Shown one piece after another: positions 35,029 to 44,383 of a DNA stretch of 49,309 bases (its first letter is position 1; each line of letters starts with the position of its first letter). Position numbers and translations under genes: made by a program. The stretch is from Thermoplasmata archaeon. Its GTDB lineage: Archaea; Thermoplasmatota; Thermoplasmata; Thermoplasmatales; Thermoplasmataceae. A model generated the notes under the pieces. It had not been told where the DNA came from. It did no database searches and was given only the letters and a program-made list of their open reading frames with translations. The DNA lies in NCBI GenBank assembly GCA_021806345.1, contig JAJZXP010000297.1, positions 1 to 49,309 of the forward strand. Direction: 5' to 3'.

Positions 35029-35914
35029 AGTTCCGTTACTATCGATCGTTATACCTAGCCATGGTAGGTTTCAATATGTATTGGAGTTGCTGGACTCCAT
35101 TGTTGATACTTTCAAAGAGCACTTAATGGAAACCGAGTTATTTGTCATAGATGATTTTTCAAAAGTGCCTTACGATTTCAAACTATTAAGTGAAAAGTAT
35201 GCGGGGTTATTTGGTCAAGGCGTAGAATTCATCAGAAATGAACTGAGAGAATATGCCTCTTCCTGCCGCAATATAGGGTTAAGGAAATGCAAAGGTGAAT
35301 ACATTTTCTTTCTGGACGACGATAATGTTGTCACAAACAAATTTCTTACTATTCTACTTGAATTCATTGAAAGAAACAAAGAGTACGTAGCAGTTGGCGG
35401 TGTCAGCAGAAGCTATTGGACGGGCGAATTGCAGCATTATGTTTGGAAAATATCATTGAATCCTGTGTCTCTGATGAAAGGAAAGATTGTTGAACCGACC
35501 TTATCCTTAGAAGAGCAAATACGGGAAACTGATTTCATTCCCAATGCTTTTTTGGTCAGAAAAAGTGCAGCCTTAGATATCGATGGATTTGACAAAAGTT
35601 TTCCTATATATTTTGAAGATACAGATTTTGGAATCCGACTCAAGTCAAAGGGTAAAATTGGCATTCTTAGCAACGCAGTGATAAGGCATAAAGGCTCACC
35701 AAGCGTATCAGATATGTCACCTTTTAAGGGTGCAATGAACGTGAGAGGGTGCGTATTTTTTGTTCGAAAGCATGCACCATCCATGATTTACTTTGCCTTT
35801 TTTGGGATTTTGATTTGGTGTGCTTCATATTTTAAGTCCTGGATTCCAAAATCAGGATTTAGCTCAATCTATAAATTCTTGTTTTTTTTATTCCGGGGTT
35901 TGCAGGTTGACTGA
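35018..35914 (+). CDS. Glycosyltransferase, GT2 family
   Basis: A 298-residue GT-A fold enzyme. LLSIVIPSHGRFQYVLELLDS is the entry strand, YASSCRNIGLRKCKGEYIFFLDDDNVV includes the R-N-x-G helix and the DxD metal site, and DGFDKSFPIYFEDTDFGIRLKSKG contains the catalytic ED motif of the rhamnosyltransferase-like GT2 branch. One hydrophobic segment near the C-terminus (IYFAFFGILIWCASYF) may anchor it. Translation starts inside the radical SAM gene. Probably adds a sugar to a lipid-linked glycan; whether it acts on the same intermediate as its partner is inference. Confidence 0.87.
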   Translation: MQAEVPLLSIVIPSHGRFQYVLELLDSIVDTFKEHLMETELFVIDDFSKVPYDFKLLSEKYAGLFGQGVEFIRNELREYASSCRNIGLRKCKGEYIFFLDDDNVVTNKFLTILLEFIERNKEYVAVGGVSRSYWTGELQHYVWKISLNPVSLMKGKIVEPTLSLEEQIRETDFIPNAFLVRKSAALDIDGFDKSFPIYFEDTDFGIRLKSKGKIGILSNAVIRHKGSPSVSDMSPFKGAMNVRGCVFFVRKHAPSMIYFAFFGILIWCASYFKSWIPKSGFSSIYKFLFFLFRGLQVD

Positions 35915-35917
35915 TCA

Positions 35918-37042
35918 TCATTGCGTGCTTTCCACCATATTCTGGAAATCTTCTCTTAAGAATTCAAATGCAAAATTCTTGTAAACTGCTTTCCTGATTT
36001 CCGTCTTCGTTTGTGCAGTTATTTCACCATTTTTCCATTTGTGATAATATTCCAATATTGATTCGGCAAAATCTCCTAAATTGAAGGGTTTTATTAGCAC
36101 ACCCTGTTCTCTGGTCTTTATGATGTCATGTAATCCCCTCACATCAAAACATATGCACGGCAGACCGTAAGCCTGGGCTTCTAAAACACTTAATCCAAAG
36201 GTTTCATCACGCGACGTAGAAATGAAAATCGTAGCATTATTCCTTTCTTCTTCTAACAACTTATTGTCTACCATGCCAAGATAATGCACATTTTCTTGGT
36301 ATTTGGCTGCCAAGTTCATCGCAATATTTGAGCCATCCCCACCTCCAACAACTCTGATATCAATGGATCTTTCCTTTTCCATTACTTTTTCAATAATACC
36401 TGGTAAGAAATCAATCCCCTTCTGATCAACTGTGAGCCTTGAAATCAGCAGCACTGTGAATTTATGGTCATTATTTGCTTTCACTTCCGGCATATGGGTG
36501 ATGAAATTGGGCACATAATGCAGGTTACCTTCGAAACCAAGTTTTTTCAATTTATTGAGGTCATCAGTGTTAATGACATGGATATTATTCATGAACTTCA
36601 GATAAAATTTAATCAAATACCTTTTGACCCAATCGAATTTTTTATGAAGATAAGGAGATTGTATCAAATAATATGAGTGGAGACCAAATATGACTCGTAA
36701 TTTTAAAACTTTTGAAAAGAAGATTAGAAAAGGGATCGTGAGGAAATCTGTATGTGCACAATATATTAAATCAAAATTTTCGAGTTCTTTGTAATTTAAT
36801 ATTCTATAAGGAATTCTATGATTTCCAAGTCGAATTACTTTGTAGTACATTTTATCGTTAAATTGAAACCGTTCGGTGGTCAGATTGCTATTCCTTACTG
36901 GTATTCCAGTTACAATACGCATTTCATATGAATTCTCAAAAAGTCTAATGAGGGATGATGCATAGGTTTCTTCACCACCAACACTTGATATATCGTCCAC
37001 AAATATGGCTATTCTAGTCAAGTAATACCATGAGAAAAACAC
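35918..37042 (-). CDS. Glycosyltransferase, GT4 family
   Basis: A 374-residue GT-B enzyme. TRIAIFVDDISSVGGEETYASSL is the N-terminal Gly-rich loop, YVPNFITHMPEV and FTVLLISRLTVDQKGIDFLPGI mark the inter-domain hinge and donor-domain start, and SRDETFGLSVLEAQAYGLPCICF is the E-x7-E donor motif. The frame begins with GTG at 37042; a TTG at 37021 (LTRIAIF) fits the family's usual N-terminus and the position of a TATA-like TTAAAAATA near 37055 better, so the true start may be 21 bases inside. Convergent with the GT2 gene at 35018, with only three bases between. Confidence 0.84.
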   Translation of the reverse strand: MFFSWYYLTRIAIFVDDISSVGGEETYASSLIRLFENSYEMRIVTGIPVRNSNLTTERFQFNDKMYYKVIRLGNHRIPYRILNYKELENFDLIYCAHTDFLTIPFLIFFSKVLKLRVIFGLHSYYLIQSPYLHKKFDWVKRYLIKFYLKFMNNIHVINTDDLNKLKKLGFEGNLHYVPNFITHMPEVKANNDHKFTVLLISRLTVDQKGIDFLPGIIEKVMEKERSIDIRVVGGGDGSNIAMNLAAKYQENVHYLGMVDNKLLEEERNNATIFISTSRDETFGLSVLEAQAYGLPCICFDVRGLHDIIKTREQGVLIKPFNLGDFAESILEYYHKWKNGEITAQTKTEIRKAVYKNFAFEFLREDFQNMVESTQ

Positions 37043-37173
37043 TACCGTGTATTTTTAATTCTGCCCCACAATGGTTGTGATGAGTTGTGAATGAAACTTG
37101 AGCTTGTTCCGATTCATAAGTTAAAATAGAATCCACAAAAGAATTTGCACTTTAGCATCAGTGTTGGATAAAC

Positions 37174-37181
37174 TTTATAAT
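37174..37181 (+). promoter_or_regulatory. TATA box before mini-ORF upstream of GT-C-like gene
   Basis: TTTATAAT centred about 22 bases before ATG 37200, consistent with a leaderless start at the mini-ORF rather than at the large gene at 37314. Confidence 0.5.
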
Positions 37182-37199
37182 TAGGCATATAACATTCAT

Positions 37200-37283
37200 A
37201 TGGTGAATCAGGCGACTGGCACAGTTCTTTCGGGAAAGATAATATTACTTCCTCAAATAACCTTCGAAGGAGAAGAATTTTAG
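37200..37283 (+). CDS. Leaderless 27-residue mini-ORF upstream of GT-C-like gene
   Basis: A short frame (MVNQATGTVL to TFEGEEF) begins about 22 bases after a TATA box and ends 30 bases before the large membrane-protein gene, which has its own Shine-Dalgarno-like GCGGAG. The layout mirrors the mini-ORF at 25998, also ahead of a GT-C-type gene. No family recognised. A second tiny frame (MRRNKQ, 37297-37317) overlaps the large gene by ATGA and may add coupling. Confidence 0.4.
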   Translation: MVNQATGTVLSGKIILLPQITFEGEEF

Positions 37284-37313
37284 TAAATAGAATGTTATGC
37301 GGAGAAACAAGCA

Positions 37314-39233
37314 ATGACAGGCGTAGCTAAAAACACTATTAATTCAATGGGCAATAAAAAGCTGCATTCTTTGTTATTTCAATTTCTTCAAAATATAGTT
37401 TCGAATATAAAATCAAACTATATTCCCATAGTTTCCCTTTTCTCACTATCATTTCTTTATATTGGTTTAATAGGACTATGGGCAAAAGGTAAGCTTCTTT
37501 TCGGAGGTGACATGATAGGGTTCTACCACCTCTACAATTTCTTTGCTGCCCCAAGTGTTTCTAGTTTTCTATGGGGAGTATCCAACATACTAACTGCAGG
37601 AAACATATATGCGACTTTCTATCTGCATTATTACATTACCACAACACTGGCAGTTTTTTCAATTTATAAGCTAAGTACCAAAATATTCAGGATTGATTCC
37701 ACAAAAAACAGGTACATCTTAGGAATAACCTCATCTGCTCTGTTCCTGTTTAACCCTTGGTCGATTACTTTAACTTATTTATCACTGGTAAGCGATGTGA
37801 GTCTGTCTGTTTCCGGATTCACTCTTATTTTGCTGGGAATTGTGATGTTTATTCGCAGAGATTGGGATAGGAATTCAATAGTGATATCCGCTATAATTTC
37901 TGGCATTGGCATTGGCATGTCTCTATCCCCATTTCCCAACTATCTAAGGTTGATGTTAGTAGTAATTGCAATGTATACTATGTTGTTCATTCTAAAGGTT
38001 GTTAAAAGCCATGCAAATCGCTTTAATATGGTCAAGGCCATTGCAATCTTCTACATCATTTCCTTGACCATTGGTTTGTCCTTGAGTTTAAATTTTCTTA
38101 TACCAATAATTACGTCCCTTCATCAAATTTCTTCAACCGCAGCTTCTGGTGCTGTCGACCATTCAAACTTAATTTTCTACACAGGACAATTCAACATTTT
38201 GATCAACACATTGAGGGGCTTAAACCAGTGGCAATTTCCGTATATTTTCTACTACGGTTTGTACATTAATTTTGGTACCTTCTTCACCATTACCTTTTTT
38301 TGGCCCTTGTTTGCTTTAGTCATTCCACTAGTATTCCCTGAAAAAGCACACAGAAAATGGATAACAGCATTAGTGGTGATCCTGCTGGTAGTTGTTTTCT
38401 GGGATAAGGGTGCAAACCCGCCATTGGGCATTATCTGGTCAGAAATCAATAAAGTCATACCTTATCATTACCAGCTAATACCTACAGGTTACCTTAGTGG
38501 TTTGTATTTGGACAGATTTTATCCAATTTTGGCGTCCTACTCTGTACTGCGGATTTTTCAGCGGCTTAACAGCGAAGAGAATATTGAACGATTGAAAAAT
38601 TTTCCAAAGCGATTTATGGCAGTGAAGTCGAAACATTATGAAAGATTTTTACCAGGAGTTGTTGCTGTTGCAATGACCATTATTCTATCCATCTCTGCAC
38701 TGCCGTTATTTTCAGGCGCTGCGGTTACACACCAATATAATGGATCAAACAAAGATGATGCGGGGTTCTACATACCTAACTCCTTTTACCAAGCCAGATC
38801 TGATTTATTGAATAATATTTCTGGTAATATTCTTCTTCTACCACCAACCACGAGTAACCCGTATATAAGTACGGGGTGGGGATACGCTGGCGAAATTGGA
38901 TTTTACCCTGCATTTTTCGGTCCTGCCAAGATAGTAACCCTAAACAGTTTCGGGGGCACGTACTCCAGTCCATCCCAGATTCAGAAGTACGAAATGCTTA
39001 CGGAGCCGCTTGTTTTAAACCAAACTACCAATAAAGTTCAACTAGAAAGTAACTACACAAATTTGCTGGAAAACAATAATATATCATACATAATGGTTGA
39101 TTCTTCAATAACATCTGGAACTTCTTTGAACATGAGTTGCGTAGATACTGTTATCCATTCTCTTGTGGAATATCAGGGAGCAAGGATTATTTTTAATTCT
39201 TCTCCCCTGGTTATACTAAAGCTTTCGGAGTAA
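37314..39233 (+). CDS. Large GT-C-like membrane protein with extracytoplasmic C-terminal domain
   Basis: A 639-residue protein with about 11-13 hydrophobic segments up to residue ~475 and a ~160-residue extracytoplasmic tail. LFGGDMIGFYHLYNFFAAP in the first outer loop carries the acidic residue typical of GT-C enzymes, and LFNPWSITLTYLSLVSDVSL follows the pattern of archaeal glycosyltransferases with a YfhO-like look. The tail ends in an alternating beta pattern (YIMVDSSITSG, RIIFNSSPLVILKLSE) also seen in YfhO-type proteins. No family is certain. Its size and neighbours support transfer of a sugar from a dolichol-phosphate donor on the outer face. Confidence 0.6.
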   Translation: MTGVAKNTINSMGNKKLHSLLFQFLQNIVSNIKSNYIPIVSLFSLSFLYIGLIGLWAKGKLLFGGDMIGFYHLYNFFAAPSVSSFLWGVSNILTAGNIYATFYLHYYITTTLAVFSIYKLSTKIFRIDSTKNRYILGITSSALFLFNPWSITLTYLSLVSDVSLSVSGFTLILLGIVMFIRRDWDRNSIVISAIISGIGIGMSLSPFPNYLRLMLVVIAMYTMLFILKVVKSHANRFNMVKAIAIFYIISLTIGLSLSLNFLIPIITSLHQISSTAASGAVDHSNLIFYTGQFNILINTLRGLNQWQFPYIFYYGLYINFGTFFTITFFWPLFALVIPLVFPEKAHRKWITALVVILLVVVFWDKGANPPLGIIWSEINKVIPYHYQLIPTGYLSGLYLDRFYPILASYSVLRIFQRLNSEENIERLKNFPKRFMAVKSKHYERFLPGVVAVAMTIILSISALPLFSGAAVTHQYNGSNKDDAGFYIPNSFYQARSDLLNNISGNILLLPPTTSNPYISTGWGYAGEIGFYPAFFGPAKIVTLNSFGGTYSSPSQIQKYEMLTEPLVLNQTTNKVQLESNYTNLLENNNISYIMVDSSITSGTSLNMSCVDTVIHSLVEYQGARIIFNSSPLVILKLSE

Positions 39234-39305
39234 TGCCATAAAGCCGTGATCAAAACAATAATAGAAGGATAAGAGTGTAAATGGCTTTTTCCGGGTTTAT
39301 TGATA

Positions 39306-40340
39306 TTATTCATTGTAATATTTTGTCATGTTTATTTTAAAATTTTCTATACTGAATTTCTCCTTCATTTTAAGCAATTCATTTTCGGGTGGTCTGTCTT
39401 TTGATTCAATCTCTCTGATAGATCTAACTGCAGAAACTGCCTCAAGCGGTTCAAAGTATTCTGCAAATGTACCAGCAACTTCACGATGAACAGGTATGTC
39501 TGACAGAACCATATTTATTCCAGCTTTCAAGCCTTCTGCAACCGGATACCCAAAGCCCTCATCAATGGAAGGTGAAATGAGAATGTCACAGGCATTGTAT
39601 ATCATATTGAGGTCCACCTCGTTCTCAACTCTCATGGTAATAGAATTGGGAATAGACTCCCCCACTCTAATGAGACTATATTCGGGCCCTAATTTATCCA
39701 TGATTTCCGGTAATACCTTAAGATTCTTCCTGGGAATGTTTGTTGAAATAGAAAGTATAAGCTTCTTGTCCGGTAGGTTAAGTAATTTCCTAATGGCGCT
39801 TTTGTTTTCAAGAGGATGGAAATTATCACTTATGTATGGACATATGTAATCAATTTTTGCATCAACTCCCATTCCTTCCAACATCTTTTTAACGTGCCTG
39901 CTAACGGTGATGATCCTGTCATATTTCAGGTAGTGCATGTAAAATTTTTGCAGCATTCGCTCTTCAAAGCTCTTTTCGACGCCTTTAAGGAGCGGAAATA
40001 CGTCGTGAATGGTGACTATGTTGTCATACCCTGGCGCTACAGGCAGCACGTGCGGGGATGAAACATGCAATATGCTCCCATCTTTCTTCCTTTCTTTTAA
40101 CATTTCCGCCAGTTCTTGAAAAGCTTTCCTGTAAAAAATTGAGTTGAGGTTGAAACTCGATTTTCCGTACGGAAATTTTCCCTCCACCGGTATTCCTCTG
40201 GAATATGGTCCGTGTTCATTCCTGAATTTAAGAAAGTAAATTTTAGATTCTTCTGGAAAACTGGAATGAAGGTTTATGGCATACTTATTTACACCCGTAG
40301 TTTCCTTTCCCTGACTGATTATGATAACCTCTCTCATCAT
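39306..40340 (-). CDS. Glycosyltransferase, GT4 family
   Basis: A 344-residue GT-B enzyme from ATG 40338-40340 (a GTG two codons upstream is also possible). REVIIISQGKETTGVNKYAINL is the N-terminal loop, NIVTIHDVFPLLKGVEKSF is shared with the paralogues at 18579 and 19685, LILSISTNIPRKNLKVLPEIM starts the donor domain and SIDEGFGYPVAEGLKAGINMVLSDIPVHREV is the donor motif. The E-x7-E pair is conserved. Separate transcript, convergent with the GT-C-like gene. Three such paralogues in one island imply stepwise addition of related sugars. Confidence 0.86.
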   Translation of the reverse strand: MMREVIIISQGKETTGVNKYAINLHSSFPEESKIYFLKFRNEHGPYSRGIPVEGKFPYGKSSFNLNSIFYRKAFQELAEMLKERKKDGSILHVSSPHVLPVAPGYDNIVTIHDVFPLLKGVEKSFEERMLQKFYMHYLKYDRIITVSRHVKKMLEGMGVDAKIDYICPYISDNFHPLENKSAIRKLLNLPDKKLILSISTNIPRKNLKVLPEIMDKLGPEYSLIRVGESIPNSITMRVENEVDLNMIYNACDILISPSIDEGFGYPVAEGLKAGINMVLSDIPVHREVAGTFAEYFEPLEAVSAVRSIREIESKDRPPENELLKMKEKFSIENFKINMTKYYNE

Positions 40341-40526
40341 TTCCACTTAAGAGTTAACCCAATTTCTATTCGGTATGATAAGTTGTTTTAATAGATATTT
40401 CATTCGATCAGATCAAGTAAAATTGTTTCCCCGCCAAGGAAAAAATGTGAATTCCAATCGTCATCAAGTATGTTTGCTGTACTTTGTTAATATGGTGGAA
40501 TAACAATGAATAACTGAAAGATTAGC

Positions 40527-41696
40527 TCAGGAGAGAATTGTTAGATGTTTCTCCCAAAGGGCTGTAGTTTTATCCCAAGAATAACTCTCTGCAAGCCTGC
40601 GAGATACTTCGGGCCAGAAGGCGTATTCGTTCAGTATTTTCAAAATTGCTATGAGGAAATCTTCCCGATTACCATCTGGAACTTTAATTCCATTTCTGCC
40701 TTCAATTATGGCTTCATCCACACCAGGGGCACTGTATGCTATGGTAGGTGTACCACATGCAGCTGCTTCCAGTATGGAATAACCCCACCCCTCGGCAACT
40801 GAGAAGTGAAGGTTAAGCCAGGACCTAGATACTACATCAAATAGACGTTTCTCGTCCAAACGTCCAAGGTATTCAACATTGCTATTCAGGCCAAGCTTCT
40901 CAGATAGTGATTTCATCCTCTGGAGTGACGGTCCGCTGCCACATATCCTCAACATAATATTTGGATACTCATTTTTCAATTCATTCAGTAGAAATAGGGC
41001 CTCGTAAGGCCGCTTGTAATCCCTTAGACCTCCAAAGTATACGAGCGAGGGCACGGAATACTTTTCTTTCGGCTTTAACCGAACAAAATCTACACCGGGT
41101 GGGATTCTAACTATCCTGTCACCGGGAATTCCTGTATCCTTAAGATCCTGAACCCCCTGCAAGGATTCGGTTACGAATGGCCATTGCTTGTAAAAGCGAT
41201 GATAGTTTGACTCAACGGTCTTAAGCACTGTTGCCTTAATTGGATCAAGCTGCCCATACAGCGTTCTCCTGTGAAGGTGGCGGAAGAAAACAGTTCCCGG
41301 AATGTCTGTGAAACGTTCTGAGAACCAAGGAACAACGTGAGCCATATCATCTATTACGACCGTCCCCTCCCTCTGTTTTCTTTCAAACAGGATGTTCCTG
41401 ATATGAGAAGAAATGTTACCCCCAAATCTGTAAATTTCAATTCCGTCGATTGTCTGGAACGACGGTAATCCCTGAGCACGGGTAGAAAGCCACTGTACTG
41501 TATATCCTCGCTTGACTAGTCTCCTTGAAACCTCGTATATGGTACGTTCGGCTCCTCCAGCCCTGGGATGCAGAAGATCCCTGTGGTTCAGCCAGATCAC
41601 TTTATTAAAGGCCATTTGCGATGATTCCCCAATTGTAGCAAAGGAGCAGATACAAGACATGATTAAACAGTTTCCATTGCAGCGGGAACTGATCAT
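40527..41696 (-). CDS. Glycosyltransferase, GT4 family
   Basis: A 389-residue GT-B enzyme. VIWLNHRDLLHPRAGGAERTIYEVSRRL is the entry, with the acceptor-side GGAER loop; TVFFRHLHRRTLYGQL and RIVRIPPGVDF mark the linker; SVAEGWGYSILEAAACGTPTIAYSAPGVDEAI is the donor motif with E-x7-E. The first 27 residues (Cys-rich, non-conserved) may not be translated: ATG 41613-41615 (MAFNKV) would start the fold directly, although a TATA-like TTATAG sits about 28 bases before the longer start. The family is similar to archaeal GT4 enzymes that glycosylate lipid-linked sugars. Confidence 0.83.
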   Translation of the reverse strand: MISSRCNGNCLIMSCICSFATIGESSQMAFNKVIWLNHRDLLHPRAGGAERTIYEVSRRLVKRGYTVQWLSTRAQGLPSFQTIDGIEIYRFGGNISSHIRNILFERKQREGTVVIDDMAHVVPWFSERFTDIPGTVFFRHLHRRTLYGQLDPIKATVLKTVESNYHRFYKQWPFVTESLQGVQDLKDTGIPGDRIVRIPPGVDFVRLKPKEKYSVPSLVYFGGLRDYKRPYEALFLLNELKNEYPNIMLRICGSGPSLQRMKSLSEKLGLNSNVEYLGRLDEKRLFDVVSRSWLNLHFSVAEGWGYSILEAAACGTPTIAYSAPGVDEAIIEGRNGIKVPDGNREDFLIAILKILNEYAFWPEVSRRLAESYSWDKTTALWEKHLTILS

Positions 41697-41817
41697 CCAT
41701 TAATTCATCAGTAAATCTATAATGTAAAGCATATGTGCTATCAAGTGACAATATATTTTAGGTACACCAACATTTAAGAGGTCTCTGTTGGTATGTTTTT
41801 TTGGTCAAGACAGATAG

Positions 41818-42822
41818 ATGAAAATTTCGGTCATAGGCAACAGAAGGCATTACAATCTCGAAGACTACGCCGTGAGGGCGCTGGAAAACCTTGGACATGA
41901 AGTTCAGTTCCTCGGATACAATGAGATCAACGGCAGGAGATACAGCGAACTCCTGCGGATGGTTACCACACGGTCAGCCGTTATCCGAAGGTTTTCCGAA
42001 CCTTACTGGCTGGATGCCATCAATGAGAAGTATATGCTTTCATTGACCAAGTTCCAGCCTGAGATCGTGCTCTCCATAAAGGGGGAGAGTGTTCTGCCAA
42101 GGACACTCACATACCTGTCAAGAGAGCTGGGGACGAGGTCTGCACTGTGGTCACCAGACGATCCGAGATTCTTCAGGTCACTTTTCAGATACATTGCGCC
42201 GCACTATGACTATGTGTTTTCCTATTCATCTCACGGTACAGAACTGTACAAGGATCTGGGTATAGAAGGGGTACACCGTATGACCTTCGGCTGCGATAGC
42301 AACCTGCACAGGAGGGAGAATTGGGACAACAGCCAGAAGAACAGGGCGCTGTTCGTTGGGACATTCACGCCAAACCGTTTCAGAATCATTAAGAGCCTGA
42401 TCAGGAACGGGATCAAGGTTGACATTGCCGGCAGGCACTGGAAGCAATTCCTCCCAGCAAACGTCATTTCTGAGGGAATTTATGGGAGAAGGCTGTCTAA
42501 AGCCTTCCATAATTACAAGATTTCCATAAACATGCACAACGACGAAAGATACGGACCTAATATGAGAACATTTGAGGTCACAGGTAGCGGCGGGACCCTC
42601 ATGACAGACATGGCAGAAGACATGGATAAGTTTTTCAGAGAAGGGAAAGAGGTGTTCATCTATCAGGATGTCGGGGAACTCATGAAGCTCATAAAGGACA
42701 GAATTTCAGATGACGAACATATCACTGAGGTGGCGAGGAATGGTTACAGGCGCTCCCATAATTCCTATACTTATGATAAGGTAATGGGAGGTTTTCTTAG
42801 AACCGTGTCAAGTAAGTCCTAA
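41818..42822 (+). CDS. CgeB-like glycosyltransferase (DUF3880/Glyco_trans_1_2)
   Basis: A 334-residue GT-B protein of the CgeB type. SVIGNRRHYNLEDYAVRALENLGHEV is the N-terminal Rossmann start, SALWSPDDPRFFRSL is the hallmark W-x-x-DDP motif of the family, VFSYSSHGTELYKDLG follows it, and KISINMHNDERYGPNMRTFEVTGSGG with LMTDM is the donor-side signature (N-x-R-x-FE-x-x-x-SG-x-x). The family glycosylates spore coat, O-antigen or flagellar targets in bacteria. GC content appears higher than in the neighbours, hinting at different ancestry. It lies just left of the sparse region at 42823-45933. Confidence 0.83.
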   Translation: MKISVIGNRRHYNLEDYAVRALENLGHEVQFLGYNEINGRRYSELLRMVTTRSAVIRRFSEPYWLDAINEKYMLSLTKFQPEIVLSIKGESVLPRTLTYLSRELGTRSALWSPDDPRFFRSLFRYIAPHYDYVFSYSSHGTELYKDLGIEGVHRMTFGCDSNLHRRENWDNSQKNRALFVGTFTPNRFRIIKSLIRNGIKVDIAGRHWKQFLPANVISEGIYGRRLSKAFHNYKISINMHNDERYGPNMRTFEVTGSGGTLMTDMAEDMDKFFREGKEVFIYQDVGELMKLIKDRISDDEHITEVARNGYRRSHNSYTYDKVMGGFLRTVSSKS

Positions 42823-43441
42823 ATTCCTGTCTGCATCGTTCTTTCTTAAAAATATGTCAGGAGGGAGAATTCTCCCTATAATCATGGATTTAGAAAGGCA
42901 GTAGAAGTGTCAACTTATTTCGTATACCACAGGCTGACACCTGATTATGCCCAATCCACCAGTTCAACGGCGAGTCTCCAAGACTGAGGGGATGCATTTA
43001 TTCTCCGAATTCCTGAAAGTTAACGACAAAGGCGTATCGGACGGTCGACATTCTGAATTTGGAATCAAGGGTTACTGTTGATTCGAACCGGGAAGCTATT
43101 GGTTTGCGGGGGATAGGTCAAGTGCTGCGTTCAATTGGAAAAAGATTCCGTAAAAATCCCGCGACTCAGTAATGACGGAGCCAATTCGTCCGCGTGTGAT
43201 GGAATGTGTTCGCAAAATTTGCACACTGAATTTGCACCCATTCCTTCAACTAGACACGGAGTTTCATTTCCAGAAACTGCAAGGGCTCTTTCGGTGAATT
43301 TCCTGTTAAATGCATCCTTTACCTTATGGCATATCCATTAGACGTACGCGCTTATATGTGTCAGATATGTGTTGTTTATGCATTTTATATGTTAGCAATA
43401 ATAAAGTTTAAGTCTCCATAACACATTGCTTACTGAATCAG
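42823..43441. other. Gene-poor gap with possible decayed element
   Basis: About 620 bases with no supportable gene. A 68-codon frame at 43135-43341 has no family resemblance. Segments near 42970-43120 (CTGAGGGGATGCA, then GTTACTGTTGATTCG and GGGGATAGGTCAAG) weakly resemble the structured repeats at 138 and 2207 but are broken by extra sequence, so this may be an old third relic. The 43405 region (TTTAAG) may be the promoter of the next gene. Confidence 0.35.
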
Positions 43442-44383
43442 ATGTCAAGAAAGAAGTCCCTGAGTCCCGCCGAGATTAACAGGATAGTCAATATGCACGT
43501 GGACGGGATGAAAAGCTCATCAATTGCCAGAGCAATGAGAAGGGATCCGAGGACAGTTGTTAAGGCATTGAGTGAGCACAGTGACCTGATAGAGATGGCC
43601 AGTGCGGTCAAACAAAGCCTTGTGTACGATATAAAGTACCCCGTGGCGTGGGTGGAGGAAGATCGCGGCACTGGAACCAAACCCGCCAAATATTTTCCAC
43701 TGGATGATGAAAAACGTGCGTTGCTGAGCGGAAGGAATTATATTGGACATTACGGGGGACGTACTTCGGCACCTTATGGCCATAGGATTCAGTCTCTCAC
43801 TGTAGGTGTTGAAGAAACGGGAAAACAAATCATCATCAACGTACCGGCGGAGAAGAAGTCAGACTGGGAACAAACACTGGAACTCGTACCACTGATGAAT
43901 ATTAAGATGGCACAGAAGGCGAGGGCCGATGAGAACAGGAATGCTCGGAAGATATCTGAAATACTGCAGCAGGATATGAACAACAGATACAATCTTGGTA
44001 TGCTCAGGATCTTTTATGATTGGATGCACCCGAGACCACCCACCATTGTTTACAATAATTCTGTGCAGAACCGGGGGATGAGCTTATCCGACATCCTGCT
44101 AACTAGGGAAATCGTAAGGGACCAGCTCAAGGACCAGCTATTTCCACTGAATCTTGCAACCATGAAGGTCATGGGCGATACCTCCGAAATCCTTGATGAG
44201 CTTAAGAACGTGGATGAGAGTGTCAATTCCCTTAAGGAGAAGATAGGCGAAACCCGTTTGGGCGCAGCAGAATTTGATACCTTGATATTTCAAATGATCA
44301 TGACACTGTATCGGAAAGTGGTGAGCGTGGAGGAAAAACTTGACCACTTCAATCACTCTGTAAATTTCCGAAATGGATTTTGA
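43442..44383 (+). CDS. Hypothetical protein with N-terminal helix-turn-helix
   Basis: A 313-residue soluble protein I do not recognise. Residues ~7-45 (SLSPAEINRIVNMHVDG, SSSIARAMRRDPRTVVKAL) look like a homeodomain-like or resolvase-type helix-turn-helix, as in DNA-binding proteins of transposons and plasmids. The middle part (GRNYIGHYGGRTSAPYGHRIQSLTVG) is Gly/Tyr/Arg-rich. The C-terminus (~225-305) is strongly helical with heptad-like spacing (EILDELKNVDESVNSLKEKI, VVSVEEKLDHF), suggesting a coiled coil. No catalytic motif is visible. It sits alone in a sparse stretch of the island and could be a mobile-element remnant or a regulator. Confidence 0.6.
   Translation: MSRKKSLSPAEINRIVNMHVDGMKSSSIARAMRRDPRTVVKALSEHSDLIEMASAVKQSLVYDIKYPVAWVEEDRGTGTKPAKYFPLDDEKRALLSGRNYIGHYGGRTSAPYGHRIQSLTVGVEETGKQIIINVPAEKKSDWEQTLELVPLMNIKMAQKARADENRNARKISEILQQDMNNRYNLGMLRIFYDWMHPRPPTIVYNNSVQNRGMSLSDILLTREIVRDQLKDQLFPLNLATMKVMGDTSEILDELKNVDESVNSLKEKIGETRLGAAEFDTLIFQMIMTLYRKVVSVEEKLDHFNHSVNFRNGF

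Noticed and set aside
43070..43100. GATTCGAACC, which is the inverse of a tRNA T-loop (GGTTCGAATC)
   Set aside because: The flanking five bases on each side do not pair to form a T-stem and no acceptor or anticodon arm is found; not a tRNA.
43135..43341. 68-codon ORF between the CgeB-like and helix-turn-helix genes
   Set aside because: No family resemblance, no TATA box at the right distance, irregular composition; treated as chance.
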